64,000 nt of DNA from Adhaeribacter soli (GTDB lineage: Bacteria > Bacteroidota > Bacteroidia > Cytophagales > Hymenobacteraceae), in NCBI RefSeq assembly GCF_008727925.1, contig NZ_VTWT01000013.1:1-64000 (forward strand), given 5' to 3'. Of this stretch, positions 37,524 to 45,969 are shown in pieces (the first letter of the stretch is position 1; each line of letters begins with the position of its first letter). The notes beneath the pieces were generated by a model that was not told the origin of the DNA, did no database searches, and saw only the letters and a list, made by a program, of their open reading frames with translations. Position numbers and translations under genes: made by a program.

Positions 37524-38633
37524 ATGACTGTGACAAGTCAAGAAAAAAAAGTTTATAAAGCAGTTGATATTTTCAGCGGCGCCGGGGGCATGAGCATAGG
37601 TGCTACTATGGCAGGTATAGAAATTGCCTTAGCTGTTGAATATGATAAATCAGCAGCTGATTCTTATGAAGCAAATCATCCTGAAGTAAAAGTAATTCAA
37701 AAAGATATAACTGAAGTTAATCCGAAAGAGCACATCGACTTTAAACCGTTCGTGCTTTTTGGCGGCCCACCCTGCCAAGGATTTTCAATGGCTAATACTC
37801 AAACCAGGAATGATAAAAATAAAAACAATCAGCTCTATAAAGAATTTCGCCGATTTGCAGAGGAACTGCAACCAGATTGGATCGTTTTTGAAAACGTAGA
37901 GGGAATTACTAAATATAATAAAGGTCTTTTTATTAAGAGCCTTTATCAAGAATTCAAGGATTTAGGCTATCATAACCTGAAGCAGGCAGTACTCTGTGCT
38001 GCCGACTATGGAGTACCTCAAAAAAGAAACCGTTTTTTCTTAATCGGAAATAACAAAGGGATAGATTTTGATTTTCCTGCACCTGCAAGCAAACATATTA
38101 CCGTAGGTGAAGCGTTTGCGGATTTGCCTGAACTTTGCAATGGTGATCAGGTTCAGGAAAAACCCTACAAAGATCTTGAAGTTGAATTGCCTGAATACGT
38201 AAAATTGATGCGAGGGAAGTCTAAAAAGTGCACTCAAAACTTAGTTTCCCGGAATCAGGACTATGTAATTGAGCGATACTCGTATATCGGCCCTGGCCAA
38301 AACTGGAAAGCCATACCCTCTCACCTAATGGAGAATTATGAAAATACAGCAAATTGCCACAGCGGAATTTATAAGCGTTTAGACCCTGATCAGCCCGCTG
38401 TAGTAATTTCTAATTACAGGAAGAACATGCTGATTCACCCATTCCAAGATCGCGGTCTTTCAGTAAGGGAGGCTGCTCGTCTGCAAAGTTTTCCAGACAG
38501 CTTTGAATTTAAAGGAACACTCCAGCACATCCAGCAGCAAATAGGTAATGCAGTGCCTCCCCTGCTAGCAAAAGCAATTTTTGAACAAATAATATCTGCG
38601 TCTAATGGCATTTGGCAAAATAATATCAGCTGA
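37524..38633 (+). CDS. dcm: C5-cytosine DNA methyltransferase
   Basis: A 369-aa 5-methylcytosine methyltransferase with the motif order expected. Motif I is DIFSGAGGMSIG (15-26); motif IV is GGPPCQGFS with catalytic C84; motif VI is FENVEG (122-127); motif VIII is YGVPQKRNRFF. Motifs IX-X are RLQSFPDSF and QQIGNAVPP. The target-recognition region lies at about 190-285. It overlaps the kinase gene by 29 nt, so both are one operon. Recognition sequence is unknown. The Vsr gene in the island fits a cytosine methyltransferase, since Vsr repairs the T:G mismatches that arise from deaminated 5mC. Confidence 0.96.
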   Translation: MTVTSQEKKVYKAVDIFSGAGGMSIGATMAGIEIALAVEYDKSAADSYEANHPEVKVIQKDITEVNPKEHIDFKPFVLFGGPPCQGFSMANTQTRNDKNKNNQLYKEFRRFAEELQPDWIVFENVEGITKYNKGLFIKSLYQEFKDLGYHNLKQAVLCAADYGVPQKRNRFFLIGNNKGIDFDFPAPASKHITVGEAFADLPELCNGDQVQEKPYKDLEVELPEYVKLMRGKSKKCTQNLVSRNQDYVIERYSYIGPGQNWKAIPSHLMENYENTANCHSGIYKRLDPDQPAVVISNYRKNMLIHPFQDRGLSVREAARLQSFPDSFEFKGTLQHIQQQIGNAVPPLLAKAIFEQIISASNGIWQNNIS

Positions 38634-40830
38634 CAACAGGGGAAGGAAAAAAAACTCACAGGAAGCGAATAGTTCTATTTCCTCTGAAGGACAGGGATTA
38701 AAATTCAGATTTGATGTAAGCACATTCCGCCTTCTTGGCCGTGAATTAATTACAGATAGGATAACTGCGCTTTTTGAGCTGGTAAAAAACAGCTATGATG
38801 CTAATGCAGATAATGTGTCTGTTGAGTTTTACAATGTCAATAAAGTTTCTTTAAATAGTAAAATAATTATTAGAGACGATGGACTTGGAATGTCTTACAC
38901 TGATATTAAAAATAAATGGATGGTAATAGGAACCAACAGCAAGAGAAGCTCTCGCCTATCGCCAGCTCCATATTTTAGGAAAGTAGTAGGTCAAAAAGGC
39001 GTTGGCAGATTTGCTGTAGACAAGCTTGGCTCTACTATGACATTAACAACAAAAAGAGCTGATTCTCCACAGATAACTACTTTAGAAACAGACTGGAAAG
39101 AATACGAGAAGCTTTCTAAGCAACTTGATTTATTTGACCCAAGTAATGAGGAGTTATCTGCAAATCGGAAATTTTTTACTGACATTGAAAACCGATATTG
39201 GGTTGAAAAAAGAAATGATGATTCTCATGGAACGACCATTGAAATTACATCAATTAGAGATCCCTGGACTGAACTTGATATTGAAAGAGCTTATAAGGAA
39301 TTAGCAAAATTAGTTTCTCCTATAAATAAACTCAACCACCCCTTTAGCATAAGAATAAAATCAAATGAATATGAAAATTTTAAAGATTTAGAAGTTCTTA
39401 GTAAAGCTATAAACCATGCCACAGAGGAAATTACGGTAAAGTTCGATTCAGAAAACAAGCTTCAAGAAAGCCTGAAATATGAGAAAGGAGAATTAAAATT
39501 AATTACAACCCCTTATAAAAAAATGGGGCCAGTATATTTAAAGCTATATTATTTCGACAAAAAGGCGAAAGATATATACAAAAAAGAATATCAAGGGGGT
39601 AATATTGATGGCTTGAAAATTTATCGCGATGGAGTAATAACTACTCCTTTTGCAGAATATGAAGCTCAGGATATCAAAAAGAGAGATATACTAGGAATCG
39701 ATAAAAGAAGATATTCTGGTTTTTTCGATAAGGTTAGCTCAAGCGACTTACTAGGATTTATAGAGATATCAGAAACAAATAATCCATCAATAATTGATTC
39801 GACGAATAGACAAGACTTTGTTGATAATGAAGAATATAGAGAGCTTAAATCATTTATTATTGAGCAATTAGATGAGCTTGAAAAATACCTCAAAGGGGAA
39901 AAAGACAGAGAAAAACGACAAACAGAATCAAATTTAAAAGATGCCAGGGATAAATTAAAAGTATTTACTTCTATAGTAAGGGATTTAAGGAATACTTCTC
40001 CAAGCGATCTTCATGGTCAATTTGATGCTCTTGAGCAACAATCAATACAAATTAAAGCTTATGTTGAAAGAGGGATCAAACAGTATATTGATATTGATAA
40101 AAAGCTAACCCGGCAAGAAAACCTTTTCTTGAGTTTGATGTCTCTCCAGGATTATGCGCTTGAAATTGCACACGTAGTCAGAACTTCATTAGGGAAGATA
40201 GCAGGTATAGCTAGTTATCTTTACAGAAGACTTCCGGAAACAGATTTAAATGAAGAGTTTAGGGGTGCCGCAAAGCAAGTATATGATGAAATGCAAAGTT
40301 TAGACAGTGTTGTTTCCTTTTTATTAAGCTATGCAAAATCTAATACGGACTTTAAAGAATTTGACATGAAAGTTCTAATTGAAAAAGCCTTTGACATGCA
40401 TAAACATATTTTTGAAAAGGAGAATATAAAATCAATTGTAGAAATTAATTCTTCCTTGCTTATTACACATAATGAAAAGTTTGTTGAGGACATTATTGAA
40501 AACTTGATATCCAATTCTGTAAAAGCGGTGAAGAATAATGATGGGGAGAAAATAATTAAATGCACCGGTTTAGTTGAAGAGAACCAGTTTATTATATATT
40601 TTTCAGATAATGGCTATGGTATAAAAGAAGAAGATAAAAATAGAATATTCAATATTTATCATACAAGTACTGCTGAACAAGGAGGAGCTGGAATTGGTCT
40701 GTATGTTGTAAAAACCAGAATTGAATCTATGAAGGGCTCTGTCGAGGTAATAGAAAATGAGTTTAAACCAACAGGAGCTACTTTTAAAATTGAATTACCT
40801 TTCAATAAATATGGGATTAAAAATGAATAA
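38605..40830 (+). CDS. Histidine kinase with two GHKL ATPase modules
   Basis: A 741-aa protein without membrane segments. Residues about 35-230 form an Hsp90/MutL/MORC-like ATPase: ELVKNSYDAN with E58, N62 and D65, then RDDGLGMS (90-97), and GQKGVGRFAVDKLG (129-142). A middle region follows (about 230-425), then a charged coiled-coil (about 425-505). The C-terminal half is a histidine kinase: H-box EIAHVVRTSLGKI with H523, N-box ENLISNSVKA (N633, N637), FSDNGYGI (666-673), and GGAGIGLYVVK (693-703). It starts inside the end of the methyltransferase gene and overlaps the receiver gene by 8 nt. I infer that the N-terminal module senses DNA or invasion and that H523 phosphorylates the receiver. 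Confidence 0.88.
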   Translation: MAFGKIISADNRGRKKNSQEANSSISSEGQGLKFRFDVSTFRLLGRELITDRITALFELVKNSYDANADNVSVEFYNVNKVSLNSKIIIRDDGLGMSYTDIKNKWMVIGTNSKRSSRLSPAPYFRKVVGQKGVGRFAVDKLGSTMTLTTKRADSPQITTLETDWKEYEKLSKQLDLFDPSNEELSANRKFFTDIENRYWVEKRNDDSHGTTIEITSIRDPWTELDIERAYKELAKLVSPINKLNHPFSIRIKSNEYENFKDLEVLSKAINHATEEITVKFDSENKLQESLKYEKGELKLITTPYKKMGPVYLKLYYFDKKAKDIYKKEYQGGNIDGLKIYRDGVITTPFAEYEAQDIKKRDILGIDKRRYSGFFDKVSSSDLLGFIEISETNNPSIIDSTNRQDFVDNEEYRELKSFIIEQLDELEKYLKGEKDREKRQTESNLKDARDKLKVFTSIVRDLRNTSPSDLHGQFDALEQQSIQIKAYVERGIKQYIDIDKKLTRQENLFLSLMSLQDYALEIAHVVRTSLGKIAGIASYLYRRLPETDLNEEFRGAAKQVYDEMQSLDSVVSFLLSYAKSNTDFKEFDMKVLIEKAFDMHKHIFEKENIKSIVEINSSLLITHNEKFVEDIIENLISNSVKAVKNNDGEKIIKCTGLVEENQFIIYFSDNGYGIKEEDKNRIFNIYHTSTAEQGGAGIGLYVVKTRIESMKGSVEVIENEFKPTGATFKIELPFNKYGIKNE

Positions 40831-41416
40831 ATCCTCAAGCAAAATCTTAATTATAGATGATTCGGTTACACCAGAGGACTATCGGGTGAAAGATCTAAAA
40901 TTTGACTATGAAGATGTTTTAGTTTTAAACACTCCAGACAGTGCTGTTGAGTTTATATATAATAATTTGGATGAAAGATTTATTGCAGTTTTAGATTATT
41001 CATTTGCTAAAGATATTCATACAGGAAAATATGTCCTTGATATGATTAGGGATAAAACTCAACTGTTACCAGTAATCCTTTGGACAGCCTATGATGATGA
41101 TGTAAAAGAATATCCTGAATTCATCAACCAAGGGACTTTTGCAGTTGTTGCAAAAGCCAACTATGACCTCCTCAGAGAAAAAATTAAAGAGGCTGATGAA
41201 AAACTTTCAAATAGTGTCGATGGTGCATTAGAAGAATGGATTAGCCATCACAGCGGTTCAGATAGGTATAATTCTTTTCTAGTATCTTCTTCAGGTGAAA
41301 AATTATCTTTAGACCAAATACTTTCGGAAATCAGGATGCAAACAGAGACAGGAAGATATTTTGAAAAGATCTTGATAAAACTTACAATAGATAGGTTAAT
41401 GCGCAAGGAGAAGTAA
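40823..41416 (+). CDS. Receiver-domain protein with a C-terminal adaptor region
   Basis: A 197-aa response regulator with no DNA-binding domain recognised. The receiver (about 1-125) keeps the acidic pair D12/D13 in IIDDS, phospho-acceptor D58 in AVLDYSF, T88 in ILWTAY, and K111 in VVAKAN. The last 70 residues (EEWISHHSGSDRYN, SLDQILSEIRMQ) form an unassigned helical module that could contact the neighbouring caspase-like protein. I start at the ATG at 40823, 8 nt inside the kinase gene's end; 40811 is an alternative. Only 1 nt separates its stop from the next ATG. Confidence 0.85.
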   Translation: MNKSSSKILIIDDSVTPEDYRVKDLKFDYEDVLVLNTPDSAVEFIYNNLDERFIAVLDYSFAKDIHTGKYVLDMIRDKTQLLPVILWTAYDDDVKEYPEFINQGTFAVVAKANYDLLREKIKEADEKLSNSVDGALEEWISHHSGSDRYNSFLVSSSGEKLSLDQILSEIRMQTETGRYFEKILIKLTIDRLMRKEK

Positions 41417-41417
41417 T

Positions 41418-42041
41418 ATGCTTGAGGTTATTATAGCTTGTGATGAGGATGATCAGAAGGCGGGGTCTTACTATTTAGGCTGTGCAAGGAGCATAACCCA
41501 ATTGCTATTATCGCAAAATAATCAATTTAAAATAACCAATGTAAGCAAGAACCTTTTAAATCAATATTATATTGAAGCAATATTAACAAGACTTTCACAG
41601 GAGAAATTCATATTTTTTGCTTTCTCTCATGGTAAAGAAAATTGCTTAGATTGTGAAGGAGGTGCCTATTTAACTTCATCTTTAAATTTAACTCATTTTA
41701 ATCAAAGCTTCTTTTATACTTTCTCGTGTCTTTCAGGAAACCACTTAGGGCCTACTCTCATTGACAATGGTTGTATTTCATTCTTAGGCTATAATAAAGT
41801 GGTACATCATTGGTCCACTCATGAGGAAGTTTTCATCCAATGTGCAAATTATGGATTTGAAATGATGCTTCAAGGTGATTCAGCAGGAGTTGCTAAAAGA
41901 AAGATGGAGGATAATTACTACGAGCAATCAAAAAAATTTGAGGGGGGCTTCTTCGATTTAATTTCTGGAATATTATTGGATAACCGAGATGCACTTGTTC
42001 TTAATGGCGATTCAAATTTTGTATTATCAAATCTTTTTTAG
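41418..42041 (+). CDS. Caspase-like (clan CD) putative peptidase effector
   Basis: A 207-aa protein I assign to the caspase/CHAT/gingipain fold. A hydrophobic strand ends in the catalytic-type His-Gly (FIFFAFSHG, H71-G72). After 33 residues a second hydrophobic strand ends in the nucleophile position (SFFYTFSCLSG, C104). Strand 1 is MLEVIIACDE, and after the Cys comes GCISFLGYNKVV, also typical. AAGGAG precedes the ATG, which follows the receiver stop by 1 nt. The catalytic dyad and gene coupling suggest a protease switched on by the phosphorelay. The alternative is an inactive caspase-like scaffold. Assignment rests on the H/C strand pattern, not on a profile search. Confidence 0.65.
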   Translation: MLEVIIACDEDDQKAGSYYLGCARSITQLLLSQNNQFKITNVSKNLLNQYYIEAILTRLSQEKFIFFAFSHGKENCLDCEGGAYLTSSLNLTHFNQSFFYTFSCLSGNHLGPTLIDNGCISFLGYNKVVHHWSTHEEVFIQCANYGFEMMLQGDSAGVAKRKMEDNYYEQSKKFEGGFFDLISGILLDNRDALVLNGDSNFVLSNLF

Positions 42042-42458
42042 TTAATTATTTATTTTATCAATTAATCTACTCAATGTAGATTCATAGTTATTTTGTTTTA
42101 ACTCACATTCCCAAATTATTATAACTTTCCATTTTAGCTCTTGGAGTTGCCAAATGGCATAAATATCTCTTTGTAAATTCCTTTCGATTTTAGGCCTCCA
42201 GTATTCTTGTTTCGACTTTGGCATCACAAAATAACGGCATCCTTCATGGCAGTGCCAAAAGCAACCATGTACAAAGATTACTGTTCTATGTTTTTTTAAA
42301 ACAATATCAGGTCTACCAGGCAAATTTTTAACGTGTAACCTGTACCGAAAGCCATGAGTATGGAGGAACTTCCTTACGATCATTTCAGGCTTAGTATCTT
42401 TACTTCTTATCCTACTCATATTATAGCTTCTCTGAGCAGGAGTATGCTTATCAGCCAT
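42042..42458 (-). CDS. vsr: Very short patch repair endonuclease
   Basis: A 138-aa Vsr endonuclease that nicks at T:G mismatches left by deaminated 5-methylcytosine. MSRIRSKDTKPE opens the fold. D51 in GRPDIVL is the metal ligand, H64 sits in VHGCFWHCH, and the zinc-type Cys/His set C66, H71, C74 is present; WECEL closes the domain. The residue before H64 is Val, where E. coli Vsr is remembered to have Thr. I start at the ATG at 42458, since upstream codons are hydrophobic and unlike Vsr. Its stop abuts the stop of the caspase-like gene with no gap, so transcripts overlap. Confidence 0.95.
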   Translation of the reverse strand: MADKHTPAQRSYNMSRIRSKDTKPEMIVRKFLHTHGFRYRLHVKNLPGRPDIVLKKHRTVIFVHGCFWHCHEGCRYFVMPKSKQEYWRPKIERNLQRDIYAIWQLQELKWKVIIIWECELKQNNYESTLSRLIDKINN

Positions 42459-42487
42459 TAAATTTATTATTAGCTTAATAATACATA

Positions 42488-42501
42488 AGAAATACAACAA
42501 T
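42488..42501. repeat. 14-bp direct repeat, right flank of the defence island
   Basis: A perfect direct copy of agaaatacaacaat from 35871-35884. It lies between the vsr start and the tRNA-Thr terminator, thus exactly at the island's edge. Confidence 0.5.
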
Positions 42502-42516
42502 AGTTTTCTAAAACAA

Positions 42517-42552
42517 AAAAGCACTTCCGAATTATCTTCAGAAGTGCTTTTT
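42517..42552 (-). terminator. Terminator of tRNA-Thr copy 2
   Basis: The stem aaaagcacttc / gaagtgctttt is the same as that of tRNA-Thr copy 1, with a slightly different loop. Confidence 0.8.
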
Positions 42553-42559
42553 ACTTTTG

Positions 42560-42632
<73 letters not shown>

Positions 42633-42667
42633 TTTTCTCTTTCAGGCCTGCTGCCCGATTGATGATA

Positions 42668-42698
42668 CAAAAGTAGCGGCTTTAACTTCTTGTGCAAG
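42668..42698 (-). promoter_or_regulatory. Promoter of tRNA-Thr copy 2
   Basis: On the minus strand CTTG (42695-42698) is followed after 19 nt by TACTTTTG (42668-42675), the same -33/-7 layout as at copy 1. Confidence 0.7.
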
Positions 42699-42758
42699 TT
42701 TTTGCCGCTACTTTTTTTCAGGTTTTACCTAAGGTTTTGAAAATCAAACCCAAAATTT

Positions 42759-45365
42759 TTAGCTCCGCAGTTCGCGCAGTTGCTTGTGCAGCATTTCTAT
42801 GCGGTGGTGGGCTTCGTCGGTGCGGGCCTGGTACTCTTCGCGCAGCTTTTCGGCGTTCTTGGAGCGGGCAAAAAACTCGATGTTGGTCTTCAGCGTCCGG
42901 ATGTCGTTTTCGAGCTGGCCGATCTCCTTGCGGATGCTCTGCTCCTTCTGGTGCAGTTTGGTAGAGGCATCCGGCCCGCCTTTTAAGCGGTTCAGCTGCA
43001 GCTTGAACAGCACGTCGTTCTTCTGCTCGTTCGTAAGCTCCGGAATGGTGTCGAGGTAGCGCTCCATCAGGCTGTAGAACTTCTCTTCGGCCCGGGCATT
43101 TACGCGCGTAGTGGTGGTATCGAAGCCGCGCCATCTGGCTACCATTTCGTGCAGGGTTTCGAGGTTGCCGGCTTGCGGGTGCATGTGCGGCGCCAGGCGT
43201 TCGGTCAGTTCATCCAGGTAATTGATCTTCTCGGAGGAAAGCTTGTCCAGTTCGGCTTCCTTGTTCTGGGCCTCGGCCTGGCGGCGGTCGAAGAACTCGT
43301 TGCAGGCGGCCCGGAAGCGTTCCCAGATCTTATCGGAATATTTGTCCGGCACGCGGCCTATAGTTTTCCATTTTTTCTGCAGCTGGATCAGCTGCTCTTT
43401 GGTGGCATCCCAGTCGGTGCTGTTCTTTACGGCTTCGGCCTGCTCGCAGAGTTCGGTCTTTAAGCGCAGGTTCTGCATTTTCTGCTCGTCCAGGGCTTTA
43501 AAGAACTGGTTTTTGTTGTGGAAGAACGCCTTGTAAATTCCCCAGAAACGCTTGTTAATGGCGTCGGCATTTTCCTTCGGCACCAACCCGATGGCATCCC
43601 ATTCTTCCTTGATCTTCTGGATCTCGTCGGTTTTGTCGCGCCAGTCGTTAATGCGGTCGGTATTGTAGTTCTGGAAAGCTTCGAGGCGGTTGAGCACTTC
43701 GGTTTTCTTTTCCAGGTTGGCGGTTTCCTGTTCGCGGCGGCCGGCCAGGAATTCCTTTTTGCGCTCGTGCACTTTTTCCGAAGCCTGAATAAAGCGGTTC
43801 CAGATGGCGTCGCGCTGGTCGTTCGGTACCGGCCCGATGTTCTTCCATTCTTCGTGCAAATGGCGAAGCTCCTGTAACGAAGCGTTAATGGACGGGTTTT
43901 CGGAAAGGGCTTCGGCGCGGGTTACCAGCTGCAGTTTCGCATCGAGGTTCCGTTTGCGGTCCAGTTCTTTCAGCTCGAAATAAATGCTCCGGTTGTTGTA
44001 GAAAATATCGAGCAGGGCGTGGTAGCTGTTCCAGAGCTGCTGGCTTTCGTTCTGCGGCACCGGCCCAATGGCTTTCCATTCTTCCTGGATCGCTTTCATT
44101 TTATCGGCGCTGGTTTTGGTTTCAGCCGCTTCCACCACCTCGCGCAATTCGGCAATGAGTTCCTGTTTGCGCTGAAGGTTCTTGATCTTCTGTTCTTCTT
44201 CGCTTCGCTGGTCGCGCATCCGGCCTTCGCGGAATTGCTGCATAGCTTTCTCAAGCTGCTGCCTTTCCGGCGACAAGCGGTACTCGAAATCGTCGGCGGT
44301 GCCGCCTTCGGCTACAAAGCGCTCCAGGGCATCGTTTTTCTCAGCGGCCACTTTCAGTTCGTATTCCCGGTACATGGCATTTACCTGGCGGTAATTCTTG
44401 CGGTTATCCGGTTTTTTGAGCAGGGCCATTAACTGCCGCTCCAGTTCCGGCGCCGACATGGCGGCGTAGTCCGTATCGATAAACGTTTCTTCTTCGGAAG
44501 GCACTTCAAATTTCTCGGTTCCGGCAACCGGCGTACCGGCATTCGGAGTACCTGTTACTCCGGCGGTTTGCGTGGACGCAGCCGGGGAAACCAGTTCTTC
44601 GTCGGCACGCTGGCCCGGCATAATTTCCGGGATCACTTCGTGCATGGCAATGGCGCCGGAGATCACGTTGCCCACCGAATTTTCATCGCCCAGGGCGGCA
44701 TCGCGCTCGGCTTCGGTAACCGTACCGGAGCCGGCATTGGCCGTGCTGAAGGTAGAAATGGCTTCGCGGTCGGCCGGAATTTCCGGGTTAGCCGTTCCGG
44801 TTTCGGAAGCAGAAACGGTAGCGTTTTCGCCGGAAACAGTGCTTTGATCAGGCGTAGAAGTTGTTTCAGGATTTACTGGTTGGGTGAAGGTAGCGCCGGC
44901 TTCTACCGGCGGGATCACTTCGCGGGCAGCCACAGCGCCGCTCAATACGCCACCCGGGGTTTCGGACGGTTCCACGGTAGTTTCCGGATCGGTAGGCTTT
45001 ACCAGGTTTTCCGGCAGAGGAACGGCTGCTTCGTTCGCAGTTTTTTCTACTCTTATTTCAGTCGGCTCGCCGGAGGCTGGTTTGCTGGCAGCTGGTTCGC
45101 TCGGGGATAATTCATTGGAAGTTTCGGCCCTAGGCGGGGTGGTTACGGAACCGGTTTGCGGCGGCAGCGCTTCGGCAAAAGCCGTTGGAGCAATGGGTTC
45201 TGCCGGTGGCGGAGTAGCGCCGCCTTTGCGGGCATTTATTTCAGCGAGCCTTCTTTCCAGAATGCTCATGGCATCTTCTCGCGGAGCTTGATCAGCGTTA
45301 TTACTATTGGCAGAATTTTCAGGTAAGTTGTTTCCGTTAACCGGTTTTTCGTTCTCTGGGGTCAT
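42759..45365 (-). CDS. DUF349-repeat protein
   Basis: An 868-aa protein. The first 270 residues are low-complexity, rich in Glu, Thr, Ala, Pro and Val, and presumably disordered. Then come coiled-coil DUF349 repeats with the pattern W-x-x-I/G-x-V/VP, for example EEWKAIGPVPQNES, EEWKNIGPVPNDQR, EEWDAIGLVPKENA and KKWKTIGRVPDKYS. A basic/acidic helix tail ends in HKQLRELRS. DUF349 proteins are common in Bacteroidota with no settled function. It lies 52 nt after the yqgE gene on the same strand. I start at the ATG at 45365, because 45398 adds 11 residues ahead of the yqgE gap. Confidence 0.85.
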   Translation of the reverse strand: MTPENEKPVNGNNLPENSANSNNADQAPREDAMSILERRLAEINARKGGATPPPAEPIAPTAFAEALPPQTGSVTTPPRAETSNELSPSEPAASKPASGEPTEIRVEKTANEAAVPLPENLVKPTDPETTVEPSETPGGVLSGAVAAREVIPPVEAGATFTQPVNPETTSTPDQSTVSGENATVSASETGTANPEIPADREAISTFSTANAGSGTVTEAERDAALGDENSVGNVISGAIAMHEVIPEIMPGQRADEELVSPAASTQTAGVTGTPNAGTPVAGTEKFEVPSEEETFIDTDYAAMSAPELERQLMALLKKPDNRKNYRQVNAMYREYELKVAAEKNDALERFVAEGGTADDFEYRLSPERQQLEKAMQQFREGRMRDQRSEEEQKIKNLQRKQELIAELREVVEAAETKTSADKMKAIQEEWKAIGPVPQNESQQLWNSYHALLDIFYNNRSIYFELKELDRKRNLDAKLQLVTRAEALSENPSINASLQELRHLHEEWKNIGPVPNDQRDAIWNRFIQASEKVHERKKEFLAGRREQETANLEKKTEVLNRLEAFQNYNTDRINDWRDKTDEIQKIKEEWDAIGLVPKENADAINKRFWGIYKAFFHNKNQFFKALDEQKMQNLRLKTELCEQAEAVKNSTDWDATKEQLIQLQKKWKTIGRVPDKYSDKIWERFRAACNEFFDRRQAEAQNKEAELDKLSSEKINYLDELTERLAPHMHPQAGNLETLHEMVARWRGFDTTTTRVNARAEEKFYSLMERYLDTIPELTNEQKNDVLFKLQLNRLKGGPDASTKLHQKEQSIRKEIGQLENDIRTLKTNIEFFARSKNAEKLREEYQARTDEAHHRIEMLHKQLRELRS

Positions 45366-45417
45366 TGCTCTTATAGTTAGAGGGTGTAGAAGTTGCAAAA
45401 TAATATACGTCCGGCTG

Positions 45418-45969
45418 CTAGTTCAGACTGGGGTCTATGGGGTAATTGGAAAGGATCTTGTACTTCCCTCCCATTTCCTTCAGGATCTGGCGCCAAAGCG
45501 TATCGGTATCCAAAGTAAATAATTTTTTCGCGGCATTGTTGTTTACGATCCAAACATTTTTATCGACTTCTTCTTCGAGCTGCCCGGGCGTCCAGCCGGA
45601 GTACCCGAGAAAAAAGCGAATATCTTCCGGAAGAATGTCGCCTTCTTCGAGTTTCTGCCGGATGTATTCGTAATCGCCGCCCCAGAAAAGCGAATCGGCC
45701 AGCGGAATGGCCAGCGGAAAATCGGGGCGGTTATGAATGTAATGCAGGGTATTATGCTGTAAAGGTCCGCCGATGCCCAGCTCCATTTCAAAGCCATGCT
45801 CGAAATAGTCGAGCACGTCGGAGAGTTTTAAGTTAGACCGGCGGTTGAGCACCAGCCCGAACGTACCTTCGGCATCGTGGCGGCAGATAAGCACTACCGT
45901 CCGTTCAAAATTCGGGTCGCCCAGGTAAGGTTCAGATATTAAAATGCTTCCGGCTTTCACTTCTGCCAT
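45418..45969 (-). CDS. YqgE/AlgH family protein
   Basis: A 183-aa protein of the UPF0301/YqgE family, of normal length. SEPYLGDPNFERTVVLICRHD and GTFGLVLNRRS are the conserved N-terminal segments, with GGPLQHNTLHYIHN-like and FFLGYSGWTPGQLEEE segments downstream. It precedes the DUF349 gene. Function is unresolved; AlgH in Pseudomonas was described as a transcriptional regulator. Confidence 0.92.
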   Translation of the reverse strand: MAEVKAGSILISEPYLGDPNFERTVVLICRHDAEGTFGLVLNRRSNLKLSDVLDYFEHGFEMELGIGGPLQHNTLHYIHNRPDFPLAIPLADSLFWGGDYEYIRQKLEEGDILPEDIRFFLGYSGWTPGQLEEEVDKNVWIVNNNAAKKLFTLDTDTLWRQILKEMGGKYKILSNYPIDPSLN

